Shown here: positions 1-9,072 of the stretch, piece by piece
Position numbering within the stretch: the first letter of the stretch is position 1
Layout: the number at the start of each line of letters is the position of its first letter
The notes under the pieces: generated by a model
Database searches by the model: none
Told to the model about the DNA's origin: nothing
Seen by the model: only the letters and a program-made list of their open reading frames with translations
Translations under genes and position numbers: made by a program
Origin: Thiohalomonas sp963783235
GTDB lineage: Bacteria; Pseudomonadota; Gammaproteobacteria; Thiohalomonadales; Thiohalomonadaceae
Direction: 5' to 3'
NCBI GenBank assembly: GCA_963783235.1
Contig: CAWAMN010000001.1
Coordinates: 1,488,001 to 1,552,000 of the forward strand
Length of the DNA stretch: 64,000 nucleotides

Positions 1-802
1 TCGGCTTCCATCTCCGCGCGAGCAAGCCGAAAAGCCTCGCCCATGCCGACGATCTGGTGCGTCGGCCAGCGTCCCCGAACGCATGCCGCGCTCGTGGCCA
101 CCGCCGTGCATCTGCGCCTCAATGCGCACACGGGGCTTGCGACGCACATAGAGCGCGCCCATGCCTTTGGGACCGTAGATCTTGTGGGCCGAGAAGGACA
201 TCAAATCCACCTTCATGGCCTTGAGATCGATCGGTACCTTGCCGGCGCTCTGGGCGGCATCCACGTGAAAGAGCACTTTCCGCTCCCGCGTCAGCTCGCC
301 AATGGCGGCGATATCCTGGATGACGCCAATCTCGTTGTTGACGTGCATGATCGAGACCAGGATGGTGTCTTCCCGAATAGCCTCTTCCAGACTCTTCAAA
401 GAAATCAGACCATTGGCCTGGGGATCCAGGTAGGTGACCTCAAAACCTTCGCGCTCGAGCTGCCGACAGGTGTCCAGCACCGCCTTGTGCTCGGTCTTGG
501 AGGTGATGATGTGCTTGCCCTTTTTGGCATAAAAGTGGGCCGCGCCCTTGATCGCCAGATTGTCGGACTCGGTTGCGCCGGAGGTCCAGACGATCTCTTT
601 CGGGTCGCAATTGACCAGCGCCGCCACATCACGGCGGGCCTTGCTCGACGGCCTCTTCGGCATCCCAGCCATACTTGTGTGAACGGGAAGCCGGGTTCCC
701 GAACAGGCCATCATCCGGCCGCAGATACTTGCACATCTCGTCGGCGACACGCGGGTCCACCGGAGTGGTGGCCGAATAGTCGAGATAAATCGGTTTGCTC
801 AT
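1..802 (-). CDS. iscS: Cysteine desulfurase IscS (3' end beyond window; one frameshift)
   Basis: PLP-dependent cysteine desulfurase that takes sulfur from L-cysteine for Fe-S cluster assembly and tRNA thiolation. The protein begins MSKPIYLDYSATTPVDPRV at 802, which is the classic IscS N-terminus. It continues with the cofactor-binding stretch SGATESDNLA and the PLP lysine motif SFSAHKIYGPKG. The active-site cysteine loop lies beyond the window, and about 267 of roughly 404 residues are present. An extra base near 638-643 shifts the frame after DAEEAVEQ; removing it restores ARRDVAALVNCDPKEI without any other change. I therefore think it is a sequencing error rather than a dead gene. It follows iscS2 by 21 bp and belongs to the iscR-led operon; iscU is expected just outside the window. 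Confidence 0.9.
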
Positions 803-823
803 GTTCTGTCGACTCCGATTACG

Positions 824-1966
824 TTAGGCCCAGGCGCTGCTTGCCATCTTCCGCAATAGGGCGGCTTCCGCCACCAACGCGCCCACCAGGGCTTCCACAT
901 CCGCTTCCGTACTGCCGGTGCCGAAACTCACGCGCACCGCGCAATTTGCCAAATCCGAAGGTACCGCCATAGCCCGGAGCACCGGACTCGGCTCATCGTG
1001 TCTGCTGCCGCAGGCCGAACCGCTGGATAGTGCCAGCCCTTGGCGATCAAGCGCCATTACCAGGGTGCCCCCTTCGATGCCGGGCAGCGCAAAGAAGCTG
1101 GTGTTCGGCAAGCGCTCGGCGCCCGCCCCGAAAACCACCGCTTCTGGCGCCCGCTCGCTCAGTTCGGCCTCGAACCGGCTTCGCAGTTGTTCCTGATGGC
1201 GAGAGCGCTTTTCCAACTCGCTACGGGCCAATTCCGCCGCCTTGCCGAAACCGACGATGGCGGGGATATTCTCGGTCCCGCCACGACGGCCCCGCTCCTG
1301 CCCGCCGCCGTGCACGAGCGCCACGGCATCAACGGCTTTATCCACTGCCAGGGCGCCGATGCCCTTCGGGCCGTAAATCTTATGAGCAGAGAGGCTCATC
1401 AGATGTGCACCTGAAGCCGCAAAATCAACCGGCACCTTGCCGGCCGCCTGCACCGCATCGGTATGGAGGATTGCACCACGTTCCCGGGCAGCCTCACCCA
1501 ACGTCGAAATGTCCTGCAAGACGCCGGTTTCGTTGTTGGCCCACATCACGGAAACGATTGTCGCAGGACTGCGGCTTACCGCCCCCTTCTCGATCCGCCC
1601 TTCGCTATCGACGGGCAGTGATTCGCAACGCCAACCGTGTCGGGCCAACGCTTCGGCGGGCTCCCGTACCGAGGCGTGCTCTACCGAACTGATGGCAACG
1701 CTACCCGGCATCCGGCGAAAAGCCGTACCCTTCAGGGCCGCATTGTTGGCCTCAGTGCCGCCGCTCGTGAATACCACTTGGGAGGGATGGGCCCCGATCA
1801 ACTCCGCCACCTGCTCCCGGGCGGTATCCAGGGCGATCCGTGCCGAACGCCCGAAGGCGTGAACGCTCGAGGCGTTGCCGAAGCCCTCCCGCAAGTACGG
1901 GAGCATCGCCTCGAGTACCCGCTCATCCAGCGGCGTCGTGGCGTTGTGGTCGAGATAGGCCGGCAC
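824..1966 (-). CDS. Second cysteine desulfurase, NifS/IscS-like
   Basis: A 380-residue class V aminotransferase-fold cysteine desulfurase. It opens with the family signature YLDHNATTPLDERVLEAM, has the PLP-binding lysine in SLSAHKIYGPKG (about K196), and the sulfur-carrying cysteine in LSSGSACGSR (about C319), so both catalytic residues are present. I chose the GTG at 1966, preceded at 8 nt by GGGAG. In-frame TTG at 1981 and GTG at 1975 are alternatives; the TTG would directly follow the iscR stop. It lies between iscR and iscS, giving tandem desulfurases in one operon. It is shorter than housekeeping IscS and closer to the NifS-like group. Known chemistry: alanine plus persulfide from cysteine. 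Its specific partner is not evident. Confidence 0.9.
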   Translation of the reverse strand: MPAYLDHNATTPLDERVLEAMLPYLREGFGNASSVHAFGRSARIALDTAREQVAELIGAHPSQVVFTSGGTEANNAALKGTAFRRMPGSVAISSVEHASVREPAEALARHGWRCESLPVDSEGRIEKGAVSRSPATIVSVMWANNETGVLQDISTLGEAARERGAILHTDAVQAAGKVPVDFAASGAHLMSLSAHKIYGPKGIGALAVDKAVDAVALVHGGGQERGRRGGTENIPAIVGFGKAAELARSELEKRSRHQEQLRSRFEAELSERAPEAVVFGAGAERLPNTSFFALPGIEGGTLVMALDRQGLALSSGSACGSRHDEPSPVLRAMAVPSDLANCAVRVSFGTGSTEADVEALVGALVAEAALLRKMASSAWA

Positions 1967-1981
1967 CGGACTCACTCCCAA

Positions 1982-2456
1982 TTACATCGAAGCCGTTTTC
2001 TTCTCTTCGATGATTTGCGACTGCCGATCCTGGCGGGCGGCCACGTCGCGGACTTCCTTGCGATCGACCAGATCGCCCAGGGTGATGCCTTTGAGGAAGT
2101 TGTAGATCTGGCCGCTCAGTTCACACCACAGCTCATGGGTGAGGCAAGAGCCACCATCCTGACAGTCCCCCTTACCGCCGCACCGCATGGCGTCGACCTT
2201 TTCGTTCGACGGCGGTAATCACGTCGGCTACGCAAACCTCGTTAGCGGGACGACTGAGTTTATAGCCACCACCCGGACCACGGGCGCTGTCCACGAGGCC
2301 GTTTTTGCGCAGGCGCGAAAACAGCTGTTCCAAATAGGACAGCGAAATGCCCTGGCGCTTGGAAATGTCCGCGAGGGTAATCGGACCGTCGGTATAATGC
2401 AGCGCGAGGTCCAACATCGCGGTCACCGCGTAGCGGCCTTTGGTTGTCAGTCTCAT
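1982..2456 (-). CDS. iscR: Fe-S cluster-sensing Rrf2-family repressor IscR (frameshifted)
   Basis: Winged-helix regulator that senses Fe-S status and represses its own operon when loaded with a [2Fe-2S] cluster. The N-terminal half begins MRLTTKGRYAVTAMLDLALH at 2456 and contains the recognition region ISLSYLEQLFSRLRKNGLV. The C-terminal part, MRCGGKGDCQDGGSCLTHELW, carries the three spaced cysteines that ligate the cluster. One extra A near 2206-2210 separates the halves; deleting it gives the continuous text ITAVDEKVDAMRCGGKGDCQ, which matches the family. Total length would be about 158 residues, normal for IscR. It is first in an iscR-iscS2-iscS operon and has an IscR-type site upstream. 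I read the shift as a probable sequence error. Confidence 0.9.
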
Positions 2457-2500
2457 TGCCTTTTATCCCCAGATACCGTGTTTAACGACAATTGCCATCT

Positions 2501-2533
2501 AAATTAGCAATACCTACCGTTTTGGTCAACTAT
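2501..2533 (-). promoter_or_regulatory. iscR promoter with type 1 IscR-like operator
   Basis: On the minus strand a -35 TTGACC (2529-2524), a 17-bp spacer and a -10 TAATTT (2506-2501) precede iscR. The -35 is embedded in an imperfect dyad (2533-2510) of the form ATAGTTGACC-N4-GGTAGGTAT, which resembles the type 1 IscR motif. This fits autorepression of the isc operon. The TGA stop of cysE lies inside the -35 hexamer, so the promoter overlaps the 3' end of the upstream gene. Confidence 0.65.
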
Positions 2534-3338
2534 TTATCTCGCCTTCTTTCGGTTCCCTGGCGAGATCACCGAAATTCTCCGCTTCCGCTTTGCCGTTCGT
2601 GATCTCGCAGTTCCCCAACCCCGGCAGTTCCTTTTCGGAAAGTTCCGCGCCCATGCTGCGCATCGCCTTGCACATCTCCTCCATCTTGCTGTCCATCGCA
2701 TGGATATGGTCGAGCATGCAATTGATGGCGTTGGCGACCGGGTCGGGCATGTCCTGGGCGGTGCCATAGGCATCAAAGCCGATCTTTTTGGCGATCGCCG
2801 CGCGCTGCTGGTCCTTGTCGCTGCGATGACGCTCGACCACCCGGCCGGGAATACCGACGATAGTGGCCCCCGCCGGGACATCCTTGACGACAACGGCATT
2901 GGAACCGATGCGGCCACCGTCTTTGACCGTAATCGGCCCCAGCACCTTGGCCCCGGCACCCACCACCACATCATTGCCGAGAGTGGGATGGCGCTTGCCC
3001 TTCTTCCAGCTCGTGCCGCCGAGGGTAACGCCGTGATAGAGCGTGCAGTCATCGCCGATCACAGCCGTTTCGCCGACCACGACGCCCATGCCGTGGTCGA
3101 TAAAGAACCGGCGGCCGATACTCGCCCCGGGATGAATCTCGATGCCGGTCAGCCAGCGGGAGAACAGCGACAAGATCCGCGCCAGCCATTTCCAACCGCC
3201 ATTCCAAAGCGAATGGCTCGCCCGATGGAGAACGACGGCGTGGAAGCCCGGATAGGTGGTGACGATCTCGAAGACGTTGCGGGCCGCCGGATCGCGCTCG
3301 AAAACGCAATCGATATCCTCTCGCAGCCTTTTGAACAT
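2526..3338 (-). CDS. cysE: Serine O-acetyltransferase
   Basis: Transfers acetyl from acetyl-CoA to L-serine, the first step of cysteine synthesis, which supplies the substrate of the neighbouring desulfurases. The protein of 270 residues has the short N-terminal helical domain of the EpsC-type enzyme. It is followed by left-handed parallel beta-helix hexapeptide repeats, from GIEIHPGASIGRRFFIDHG through TLYHGVTLGGTSWKKGKRHP to the capping loop IVGIPGRVV. The catalytic histidines of IDHG and LYHG are present. The C-terminal tail after about residue 175 is longer than in minimal homologues and is methionine- and acid-rich. The ATG at 3338 gives the conserved MFKRLREDID start. It lies between trmJ and iscR on the same strand. 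Confidence 0.95.
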   Translation of the reverse strand: MFKRLREDIDCVFERDPAARNVFEIVTTYPGFHAVVLHRASHSLWNGGWKWLARILSLFSRWLTGIEIHPGASIGRRFFIDHGMGVVVGETAVIGDDCTLYHGVTLGGTSWKKGKRHPTLGNDVVVGAGAKVLGPITVKDGGRIGSNAVVVKDVPAGATIVGIPGRVVERHRSDKDQQRAAIAKKIGFDAYGTAQDMPDPVANAINCMLDHIHAMDSKMEEMCKAMRSMGAELSEKELPGLGNCEITNGKAEAENFGDLAREPKEGEINS

Positions 3339-3482
3339 TCGAATACCTTTTAGAGCCCGGTTGAACCTAGGTTGCTACCCGAGCGACGCGCCCTCACGTC
3401 ACCCGGCACGGATGCCGTCTAATTCCTGACATTTCCGATAGGCCATATTCTGGCATAAAACCTGAGGCGGGAACAGGGGAAT

Positions 3483-4217
3483 TCAAGCCGTCCCCGGCCC
3501 CCTGCCGGACCGGGCCGCCTTTTGAGCTGCGGTGAGAATCCCCCTCAGGATGTTGACCTCGGTTGTTTCCAGTGCACTCCGGTTAAACAGGCGCCGCAGA
3601 CGGCGCATGAGTTGCCGCGGACTAGCCGCGTCCAGAAAATCCAGTTCAATCAGCGTTTCCTCCAAGTGGGCGTAGAGCCGCTCCATGTCCTCGGCCGCAG
3701 CCGGTTCATCCCGTTGAGGTGCCTGCGCAGGAACCGGCCCCGACCCCATCATCAGCTCGTAGGTAATAACCTGGACGGCGGCTGCCACATTCAAGGAGCT
3801 GAACGCCTCGTCGGTCGGAATGTGAACCAGATAATTGCATCGCTCCAGCTCCTCGTTACTCAACCCCGAATGCTCCCGGCCGAAAACGATTGCAACCTGC
3901 CCCGAATGTCCAACGGCCTTCTCACCACACCCGCGGGCATCGAGCTGAGGCCATGGAATATTCCGGAGCCGCGCACTGGCCCCAAAGACCAAAGAGCAGC
4001 CTGCCAGCGCGTCGTCCAGGGTGTCGCAGACGGTCGCCGCCGCCAGGATGTCGTCGGCCCCGGAGGCGCGGGCGCTCGCTTCGGGGCTGGGAAACTCGCG
4101 GGGGGCGACCAGATAGAGGCGTTCTACCCCCATGTTTTTCATGGCCCGCGCCGCTGCCCCGATATTCCCGGGGTGCGAGGTCCCGACCATGACGATACGG
4201 ATATTGGAAAATTTCAT
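3483..4217 (-). CDS. trmJ: tRNA (cytidine/uridine-2'-O-)-methyltransferase TrmJ
   Basis: SPOUT-class methyltransferase that 2'-O-methylates nucleotide 32 in the anticodon loop of several tRNAs, using S-adenosylmethionine. The 244-residue protein starts at MKFSNIRIVMVGTSHPGNIG. A longer in-frame extension to 4310 exists, but the conserved N-terminus fixes the start at 4217. The trefoil-knot SAM-binding motifs are visible: IVFGREHSGLSNEELERC and then IPTDEAFSSLNVAAAVQVI. A C-terminal helical extension follows, rich in arginine near RQLMRRLRRLFNRS, typical of TrmJ. It is divergent from suhB and upstream of cysE and iscR, a common gammaproteobacterial order. Confidence 0.93.
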   Translation of the reverse strand: MKFSNIRIVMVGTSHPGNIGAAARAMKNMGVERLYLVAPREFPSPEASARASGADDILAAATVCDTLDDALAGCSLVFGASARLRNIPWPQLDARGCGEKAVGHSGQVAIVFGREHSGLSNEELERCNYLVHIPTDEAFSSLNVAAAVQVITYELMMGSGPVPAQAPQRDEPAAAEDMERLYAHLEETLIELDFLDAASPRQLMRRLRRLFNRSALETTEVNILRGILTAAQKAARSGRGPGTA

Positions 4218-4515
4218 GGGCGAGCAAGTTACCGACTGCCAGCCATAAGTCAACGCCTGGATCACGGTTTTATCCACAGCCGATACCGGAGCCTTCGCGG
4301 CCGGCGACATCGACTTTTCTGAAAAGGCCCGCCGCTTCTCGAACGGGTCACTTTAAAAAAGACAAAAAAGAGTCCAATACATTCAACTTCCTCGCTCGCG
4401 GCTGTTAAAATAGCGGGCTTTCCCTGAGAGCTGCCGATCATCGCCTCCATGGCGCGCGGGCAGCCGGTCAGGGCGGACAGACGCGAAACGTTCTTTAAAA
4501 CCTGGAGATTTCCCC

Positions 4516-5316
4516 ATGCATCCCATGCTCAACATTGCCGTGCGTGCTGCGCGGCAGGCCGGCAACTTCATCGCCCGTTCGGCCGAACATGTGGATCGGC
4601 TGACTGTCGAGAGCAAGGCACCCAACGATTTCGTCACCGAGGTGGATCGTCTTGCCGAACAGGAGATCATCCAGGTCATCCACAAGGCCTACCCGGATCA
4701 CGCCATCCTCGCCGAGGAGAGCGGCGCGCAAAACGGCCGGGCGGAGTTCCAGTGGATCATCGACCCGCTGGACGGCACCACCAACTTCCTGCACGGTTTT
4801 CCCCAGTTTGCCGTCTCCATCGCCCTCCAGCACAAGGGGCGTACCGAACAGGCAGTGGTCTATAACCCGATCTCCCAGGAGTTGTATACCGCCAGTCGGG
4901 GCTCGGGCGCACAGCTGAACGGACGCCGTATCCGCGTGGCCCAGCGCCGAACGCTGGAGGGCGCCCTGCTCGGCACCGGCTTCCCCTTCCGTCAGGAGTA
5001 TCGGCTTGAGGCCTACCTCAACACCTTCAAAACCCTTTTCGGTGAAGTGGCGGATATCCGCCGGGCGGGCTCAGCCGCCCTGGATTTGGCCTACGTGGCC
5101 GCCGGTCGTCTCGACGGATTCTGGGAATTCGGCCTCTCCTCCTGGGATATGGCTGCAGGGGCCCTGCTCATACAGGAAGCGGGCGGGGTGGTGACCGATT
5201 TTGCGGGCGGGGACAACTATCTGGAGAGCGGCAATATCATCGCCGGTAACATCAAGCTTCAACCGGTCATTTTGCGGAAAATCCGCCCCCACCTGCCGGA
5301 AGATGCGCGCAGGTAA
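4516..5316 (+). CDS. suhB: Inositol-1-monophosphatase family protein SuhB
   Basis: Mg2+-dependent phosphatase hydrolysing inositol-1-phosphate in vitro. In enterobacteria SuhB also binds NusA and RNA polymerase in rRNA antitermination. The 266-residue protein has the two family signatures: the metal-binding DPLDGTTNFLHG near residues 83-94, preceded by the AEES glutamate at about 67, and WDMAAGALLIQEAGG in the C-terminal half. Length and motif spacing are normal. The ATG at 4516 gives MHPMLNIAVRAARQAGNFIA, the usual start. It is divergently transcribed from trmJ, the arrangement seen in many gammaproteobacteria. No downstream partner is close; the next reading frame starts 135 bp later. Confidence 0.95.
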   Translation: MHPMLNIAVRAARQAGNFIARSAEHVDRLTVESKAPNDFVTEVDRLAEQEIIQVIHKAYPDHAILAEESGAQNGRAEFQWIIDPLDGTTNFLHGFPQFAVSIALQHKGRTEQAVVYNPISQELYTASRGSGAQLNGRRIRVAQRRTLEGALLGTGFPFRQEYRLEAYLNTFKTLFGEVADIRRAGSAALDLAYVAAGRLDGFWEFGLSSWDMAAGALLIQEAGGVVTDFAGGDNYLESGNIIAGNIKLQPVILRKIRPHLPEDARR

Positions 5317-5451
5317 CTCCCCTACCGCGCCGGAGAGCTCTCGCGCGCCGCGCCTGTTCAGGGGTGGAAACCGACAGGGAGTGAATCGACCCTCAAGTTT
5401 TCCCTGGAGGGTCCGAAAATCAGGGGAAAGCCAGAGCATTCCGGGGGAGCG

Positions 5452-5691
5452 ATGCAGGAACCACAACGGGTTAATGGGGTGAGCGCACTGGAACTGACCA
5501 TGCGCGATGTCCTTGACAATATGGAGGAGCTCATTAACGAGGCCGCCTTCATGGAGTCCTGTGCCGATTTCGAAATCCTGGAAATTGCCCCTCCGGAAGA
5601 CGACGATGTCCTAAAGGCCCCCGAAACCGGCAGTAGAACCCGTCCTACCCGCCCTTACCTCGCGTATCAGGCTGACCGCCACGTCGCCTGA
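5452..5691 (+). CDS. Small acidic hypothetical protein
   Basis: A 79-residue open frame with a good ribosome-binding site (GGGGGAG just upstream of the ATG), codon usage like its neighbours, and a following strong terminator hairpin at 5804. The middle is helical and acidic (DVLDNMEELINEAAFMESC, then PPEDDDV), and the tail is rich in arginine, threonine and proline. I recognise no domain. It could be a small cytoplasmic protein or a chance frame between suhB and the terminator. Codon bias and the Shine-Dalgarno sequence favour a real gene, but no family assignment is possible from sight. Confidence 0.4.
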   Translation: MQEPQRVNGVSALELTMRDVLDNMEELINEAAFMESCADFEILEIAPPEDDDVLKAPETGSRTRPTRPYLAYQADRHVA

Positions 5692-5803
5692 GCAGCCGCG
5701 CTCTTCCCCGAATATCACCGAACAGGTACGGCCACCGATACGGGTCGGCTCACCTGTAGGGCTCAAACGCGAACGGAGCGGCCGAACCGGGCTATTCATG
5801 CGC

Positions 5804-5845
5804 ACGGCCCCTGCGGATATTGCCGCAGGGGCCGTTTGCTTTTTC
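5804..5845 (+). terminator. Rho-independent terminator between convergent units
   Basis: A perfect 13-bp stem, acggcccctgcgg (5804-5816) with its complement at 5823-5835 and a 6-nt loop, is followed by a T-rich run (ttgcttttt). It sits after the plus-strand suhB/small-ORF unit and just beyond the 3' end of secF, so it probably stops rightward transcription and may also act from the other side. Confidence 0.8.
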
Positions 5846-5866
5846 CAGGACGGCGCAAGGTTGGAC

Positions 5867-6808
5867 TTAAGGCGGTGACTGCGACCCTTCGACATCCGCC
5901 CCTTCCTTCTCGACCGGCATCATATCCTCGCGGGATACGCCCAGAGCCAAGAGGGTGGGGCTGGCAATGTAGATCGACGAGTAGGTACCCACGACGATAC
6001 CTACCAACAGCGCGGTTGCGAAGCTGTGGATCAGTTCGCCCCCCAGGAAGAACAGGGCGAGCAGTACCAGCAGCGTGGTTCCGGATGTCAGCACGGTGCG
6101 CGAGAGCGTCTGGTTGATGGAGGCGTTGATGACGTCGGCCGCCCCCCCCTTGCGCATCCTGCGGAAGTTTTCGCGGATTCGGTCGAAGACGACGATCGTA
6201 TCGTTGAGGGAATAACCGATCACGGCCAGGATGGCCGCCAGAACCGTCAGGTCAAACTCCATCTGGAACAGAGAGAAAAAGCCAAGGGTCAGAATGACAT
6301 CGTGCACCAATGCCGCGACGGACCCGACCGCGAAGCGTTTCTCGAAGCGAAGGGCCACATAGATCAGAATCCCGATCAAGGCATAGAGCACCGCCAGGCT
6401 GCCACGCTCCACCAGATTGTCCCCGACCTGTGGTCCCACGAACTCCTGGCGGCGCATCTCCAGCTGGCCGTTCGCGTCTTGTAGCGCAGCCATGACCTTT
6501 TCACTGAGCTGGGCAGTACTGACCCCTTCCCGCGGCGCCAGCCGGATGAGAACGTCGCTGGCGGTACCGAAGTGCTGGACCACGGCATCCCCATAGCCCG
6601 CCTCTTCAAGAGCGGCACGCACCGCCGGCAACTCCGCCGGCTGTTCGTAACCAATCTCCAGAAGGGTGCCACCGGTGAAATCGATGCCGAAATTGAGCCC
6701 CCGCACGAAAAGAGAGCCCAGGGCGAGGATTATCAGGCCGAGAGAGATGGCAACGGCCATCTTTCTCGTCCGCATGAAGTCGATTTTCGTGTGCGTGAAA
6801 ATATCCAT
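5867..6808 (-). CDS. secF: Protein translocase subunit SecF
   Basis: Inner-membrane RND-family partner of SecD that uses the proton motive force to help SecYEG export proteins. The 313-residue protein starts MDIFTHTKIDFMRTRKMA, with GAGGAAG shortly upstream; a TTG 15 nt earlier is an alternative. A first membrane helix (about 17-36) leads to the family motif GLNFGIDFTGGTLLE. A periplasmic P1-like domain follows, then five further helices including the AVIGYSLNDTIVVFDRIREN segment with the conserved aspartate and arginine. It follows secD by 11 bp and ends the queA-tgt-yajC-secD-secF operon. Confidence 0.96.
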   Translation of the reverse strand: MDIFTHTKIDFMRTRKMAVAISLGLIILALGSLFVRGLNFGIDFTGGTLLEIGYEQPAELPAVRAALEEAGYGDAVVQHFGTASDVLIRLAPREGVSTAQLSEKVMAALQDANGQLEMRRQEFVGPQVGDNLVERGSLAVLYALIGILIYVALRFEKRFAVGSVAALVHDVILTLGFFSLFQMEFDLTVLAAILAVIGYSLNDTIVVFDRIRENFRRMRKGGAADVINASINQTLSRTVLTSGTTLLVLLALFFLGGELIHSFATALLVGIVVGTYSSIYIASPTLLALGVSREDMMPVEKEGADVEGSQSPP

Positions 6809-6819
6809 GGTGCGCTTCC

Positions 6820-8670
6820 TCAAATCGACAGTTTCTTCAGCCGCTTGCTACCGACGGCCAGATTGACAACAGCGCGGGTCCCCATGATGGCGGTAAACAT
6901 CGAGGTGAGGATGCCCAGCGACAGGGTAATGGCAAAGCCCTTGATCGGGCCCGTACCGAAGCTGAAGAGCACCACCGCGGCGATCAGCGTAGTGACGTTG
7001 GCATCGGCAATGGTGGACAGGGCCTTCTGGTAACCCGCTTTGATGCTCGCGTGCGGCGTATTGCCGGCGCGCAGCTCCTCACGGATGCGCTCGAAGATGA
7101 GTACGTTGGCATCGACCGCCATGCCGACCGTGAGCACGATACCGGCGATACCCGGCAGGGTGAGCGTGGCCTGCAGCATCGATAACAGTGCAACGATGAG
7201 CACGAGGTTGGCCGCCAGGGCGAGATTCGCCACCAGGCCGAACCCCCGGTACCAAAGCACCATAAAGCCGAGGACCAGCACGAAGCCGATGATCACCGAG
7301 GCGAAGCCCTGGTCGATATTCTCCTGACCCAGGCTCGGGCCGATTGTCCGCTCCTCGACGATATTCATCGGCGCGGCCAGAGCACCGGCGCGCAGCAGGA
7401 GCGCCAGGTTGCGCGCCTCCTCGGTGCTGTCGAGACCGGTAGTCTGGAAGCGTTTGCCGAAGGGCTCGCGAATTACGGCCACGCTGATCACCTCTTCAAC
7501 CCGTTTGGTGATCTGCTTCGACTCGCCTTTGACGACACGGACCTCCGGTCGGTTCTCGATGAAAACCACCGCCATCCGCTTACCGACATTCGCCTGGGTG
7601 TTGTCGGCCATCTTGCGAGCCCCTTTGCCATCCAGGGTGACGGTGACCATGGGGCTGCCGCTTTGCGAATCGATGCCCGAGGCGGCATCGATAATCTGGT
7701 CGCCGGTGATGATCACGCGCTTCTTCAGCAGAATCGGCCGTCCGCCACGCTCCTGGTAGAGCCGGGACTCGGGCGGGACGCGCCCCTGAAGGGCCGATTG
7801 CACGTCGTGCTCCTCATCCACCATCCGATACTCAAGAGTCGCGGTGGCTCCGAGGATGTCTTTGGCGCGGGCGGTGTCCTGCACGCCGGGCAGCTGAACC
7901 ACAATGCGGTCTTCGCCCTGCTGCTGAATCACCGGTTCGGCGACGCCGAGCTCGTTCACGCGGTTACGAAGGGTGGTGATGTTCTGTTTGATCGCGAACT
8001 TCCGGACTTCGTTGGCTTCCTTGTCGCTGAGGCTGGCCAACAGATAGGGCGTACCCCGCCGCTCCGCGATATCGAGCGCCAGAGTGCGGTACTCGTTGGC
8101 CACCACCTGTTCCGCCTTTTCACGTTCGGCGGCGTCGCGGAATTTGACCTCCACCCGGCCGTTTTCTACACCGATGCTCAGGTAGCGGATGCGATTTTCC
8201 CGCAACAGCGTACGGATGTCGCTGACGTAGCGCTCGACGGCCTGAGTGACCGCCGCATCCATATCGACCTGCATCAGGAAGTGCACGCCGCCGCGCAGGT
8301 CCAGCCCCAGATACATGGGCATCGCGCTGAAGCTTTTCAGCCAGTCGGGTGTCGCCGGAGCCAGATTGAGAGCCACCGTATAACCGGAAAGCTGCGCCCG
8401 AACGACATCGTAGGCCTTGAGCTGGGTCTCGGTCCCGGGAAGGCGGACCAAAAGGTTTTCCCCCGCCATTTCGATGCTTTTGTAAGGGATATCTTTTTCT
8501 TTCAGGACCTGTGCAACCCGCTGAGTAGTGGCGTCGGTGATCTCCGACATGCGGGTACCTGAAATCTGGAGGGCCGGATCGTCGCCGTAAAGATTAGGCA
8601 GGGCATAAATCGCCCCGAAAATCAGCACGGCCACGATCAGAACATACTTCCACAGCGGATATCGATTCAT
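6820..8670 (-). CDS. secD: Protein translocase subunit SecD
   Basis: Large RND-type subunit of the SecDF-YajC complex in the inner membrane. Starting at MNRYPLWKYVLIVAVLI (the ATG at 8670; an upstream in-frame start at 8694 is less likely), the 616-residue protein has one N-terminal helix. A large periplasmic region follows with the conserved GLDLRGGVHFLMQVD motif near residue 120, then five C-terminal helices including VGMAVDANVLIFERIREEL, where the conserved aspartate takes part in proton transfer. Length agrees with E. coli SecD. It lies between yajC and secF in the usual order. Confidence 0.97.
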   Translation of the reverse strand: MNRYPLWKYVLIVAVLIFGAIYALPNLYGDDPALQISGTRMSEITDATTQRVAQVLKEKDIPYKSIEMAGENLLVRLPGTETQLKAYDVVRAQLSGYTVALNLAPATPDWLKSFSAMPMYLGLDLRGGVHFLMQVDMDAAVTQAVERYVSDIRTLLRENRIRYLSIGVENGRVEVKFRDAAEREKAEQVVANEYRTLALDIAERRGTPYLLASLSDKEANEVRKFAIKQNITTLRNRVNELGVAEPVIQQQGEDRIVVQLPGVQDTARAKDILGATATLEYRMVDEEHDVQSALQGRVPPESRLYQERGGRPILLKKRVIITGDQIIDAASGIDSQSGSPMVTVTLDGKGARKMADNTQANVGKRMAVVFIENRPEVRVVKGESKQITKRVEEVISVAVIREPFGKRFQTTGLDSTEEARNLALLLRAGALAAPMNIVEERTIGPSLGQENIDQGFASVIIGFVLVLGFMVLWYRGFGLVANLALAANLVLIVALLSMLQATLTLPGIAGIVLTVGMAVDANVLIFERIREELRAGNTPHASIKAGYQKALSTIADANVTTLIAAVVLFSFGTGPIKGFAITLSLGILTSMFTAIMGTRAVVNLAVGSKRLKKLSI

Positions 8671-8736
8671 GGGATATCTCGGGCATAAACGCACCGATGC
8701 GGCCCGTAGGCCGCGGTCGGTGCACTTCGGGATGAA

Positions 8737-9072
8737 TTAAAGGCTTTTGATGGTGCCCTTGGGCATCAAGCTTGCAACCGACTGACGCTGTACCTTGATC
8801 TGCACGTTGTCGGACACTTCGAGGACGATGAAGTTCTCGTCGACATCGGTGATCTTGCCGAGCACGCCGCCCTGAGTCACCACTTCATCCCCCTTGGCGA
8901 GTTCCTGGACCAGCTTCTTATGCTCTTTGGCACGTTTGGACTGCGGCCTGATAAGCAGGAAGTAGAAAACCACGAAGAGAATGACAAAGGGGAACAGCGC
9001 CTCGAGGAGGTTGGGCTGCTGCTGGGCGCCGTCGGCTGCCTGAGCAAAGGCATCGGAGATAAAAAAGCTCAT
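8737..9072 (-). CDS. yajC: Preprotein translocase accessory subunit YajC
   Basis: Single-span inner-membrane protein that associates with SecDF. The 111-residue product has a short periplasmic leader (MSFFISDAFAQAADG), one hydrophobic helix (about 27-44, ending FLLIRPQSKRAKEHKKL), and a small beta-rich cytoplasmic domain with GDEVVTQGGVLGKI, all features of the YajC family. It is encoded between tgt and secD, the standard position. About 150 bp separates it from tgt, and the operon probably continues through it. Confidence 0.95.
   Translation of the reverse strand: MSFFISDAFAQAADGAQQQPNLLEALFPFVILFVVFYFLLIRPQSKRAKEHKKLVQELAKGDEVVTQGGVLGKITDVDENFIVLEVSDNVQIKVQRQSVASLMPKGTIKSL

Noticed and set aside
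43..972. 309-residue frame on the plus strand at the left edge
   Set aside because: It is antisense to iscS and survives only because of codon bias.
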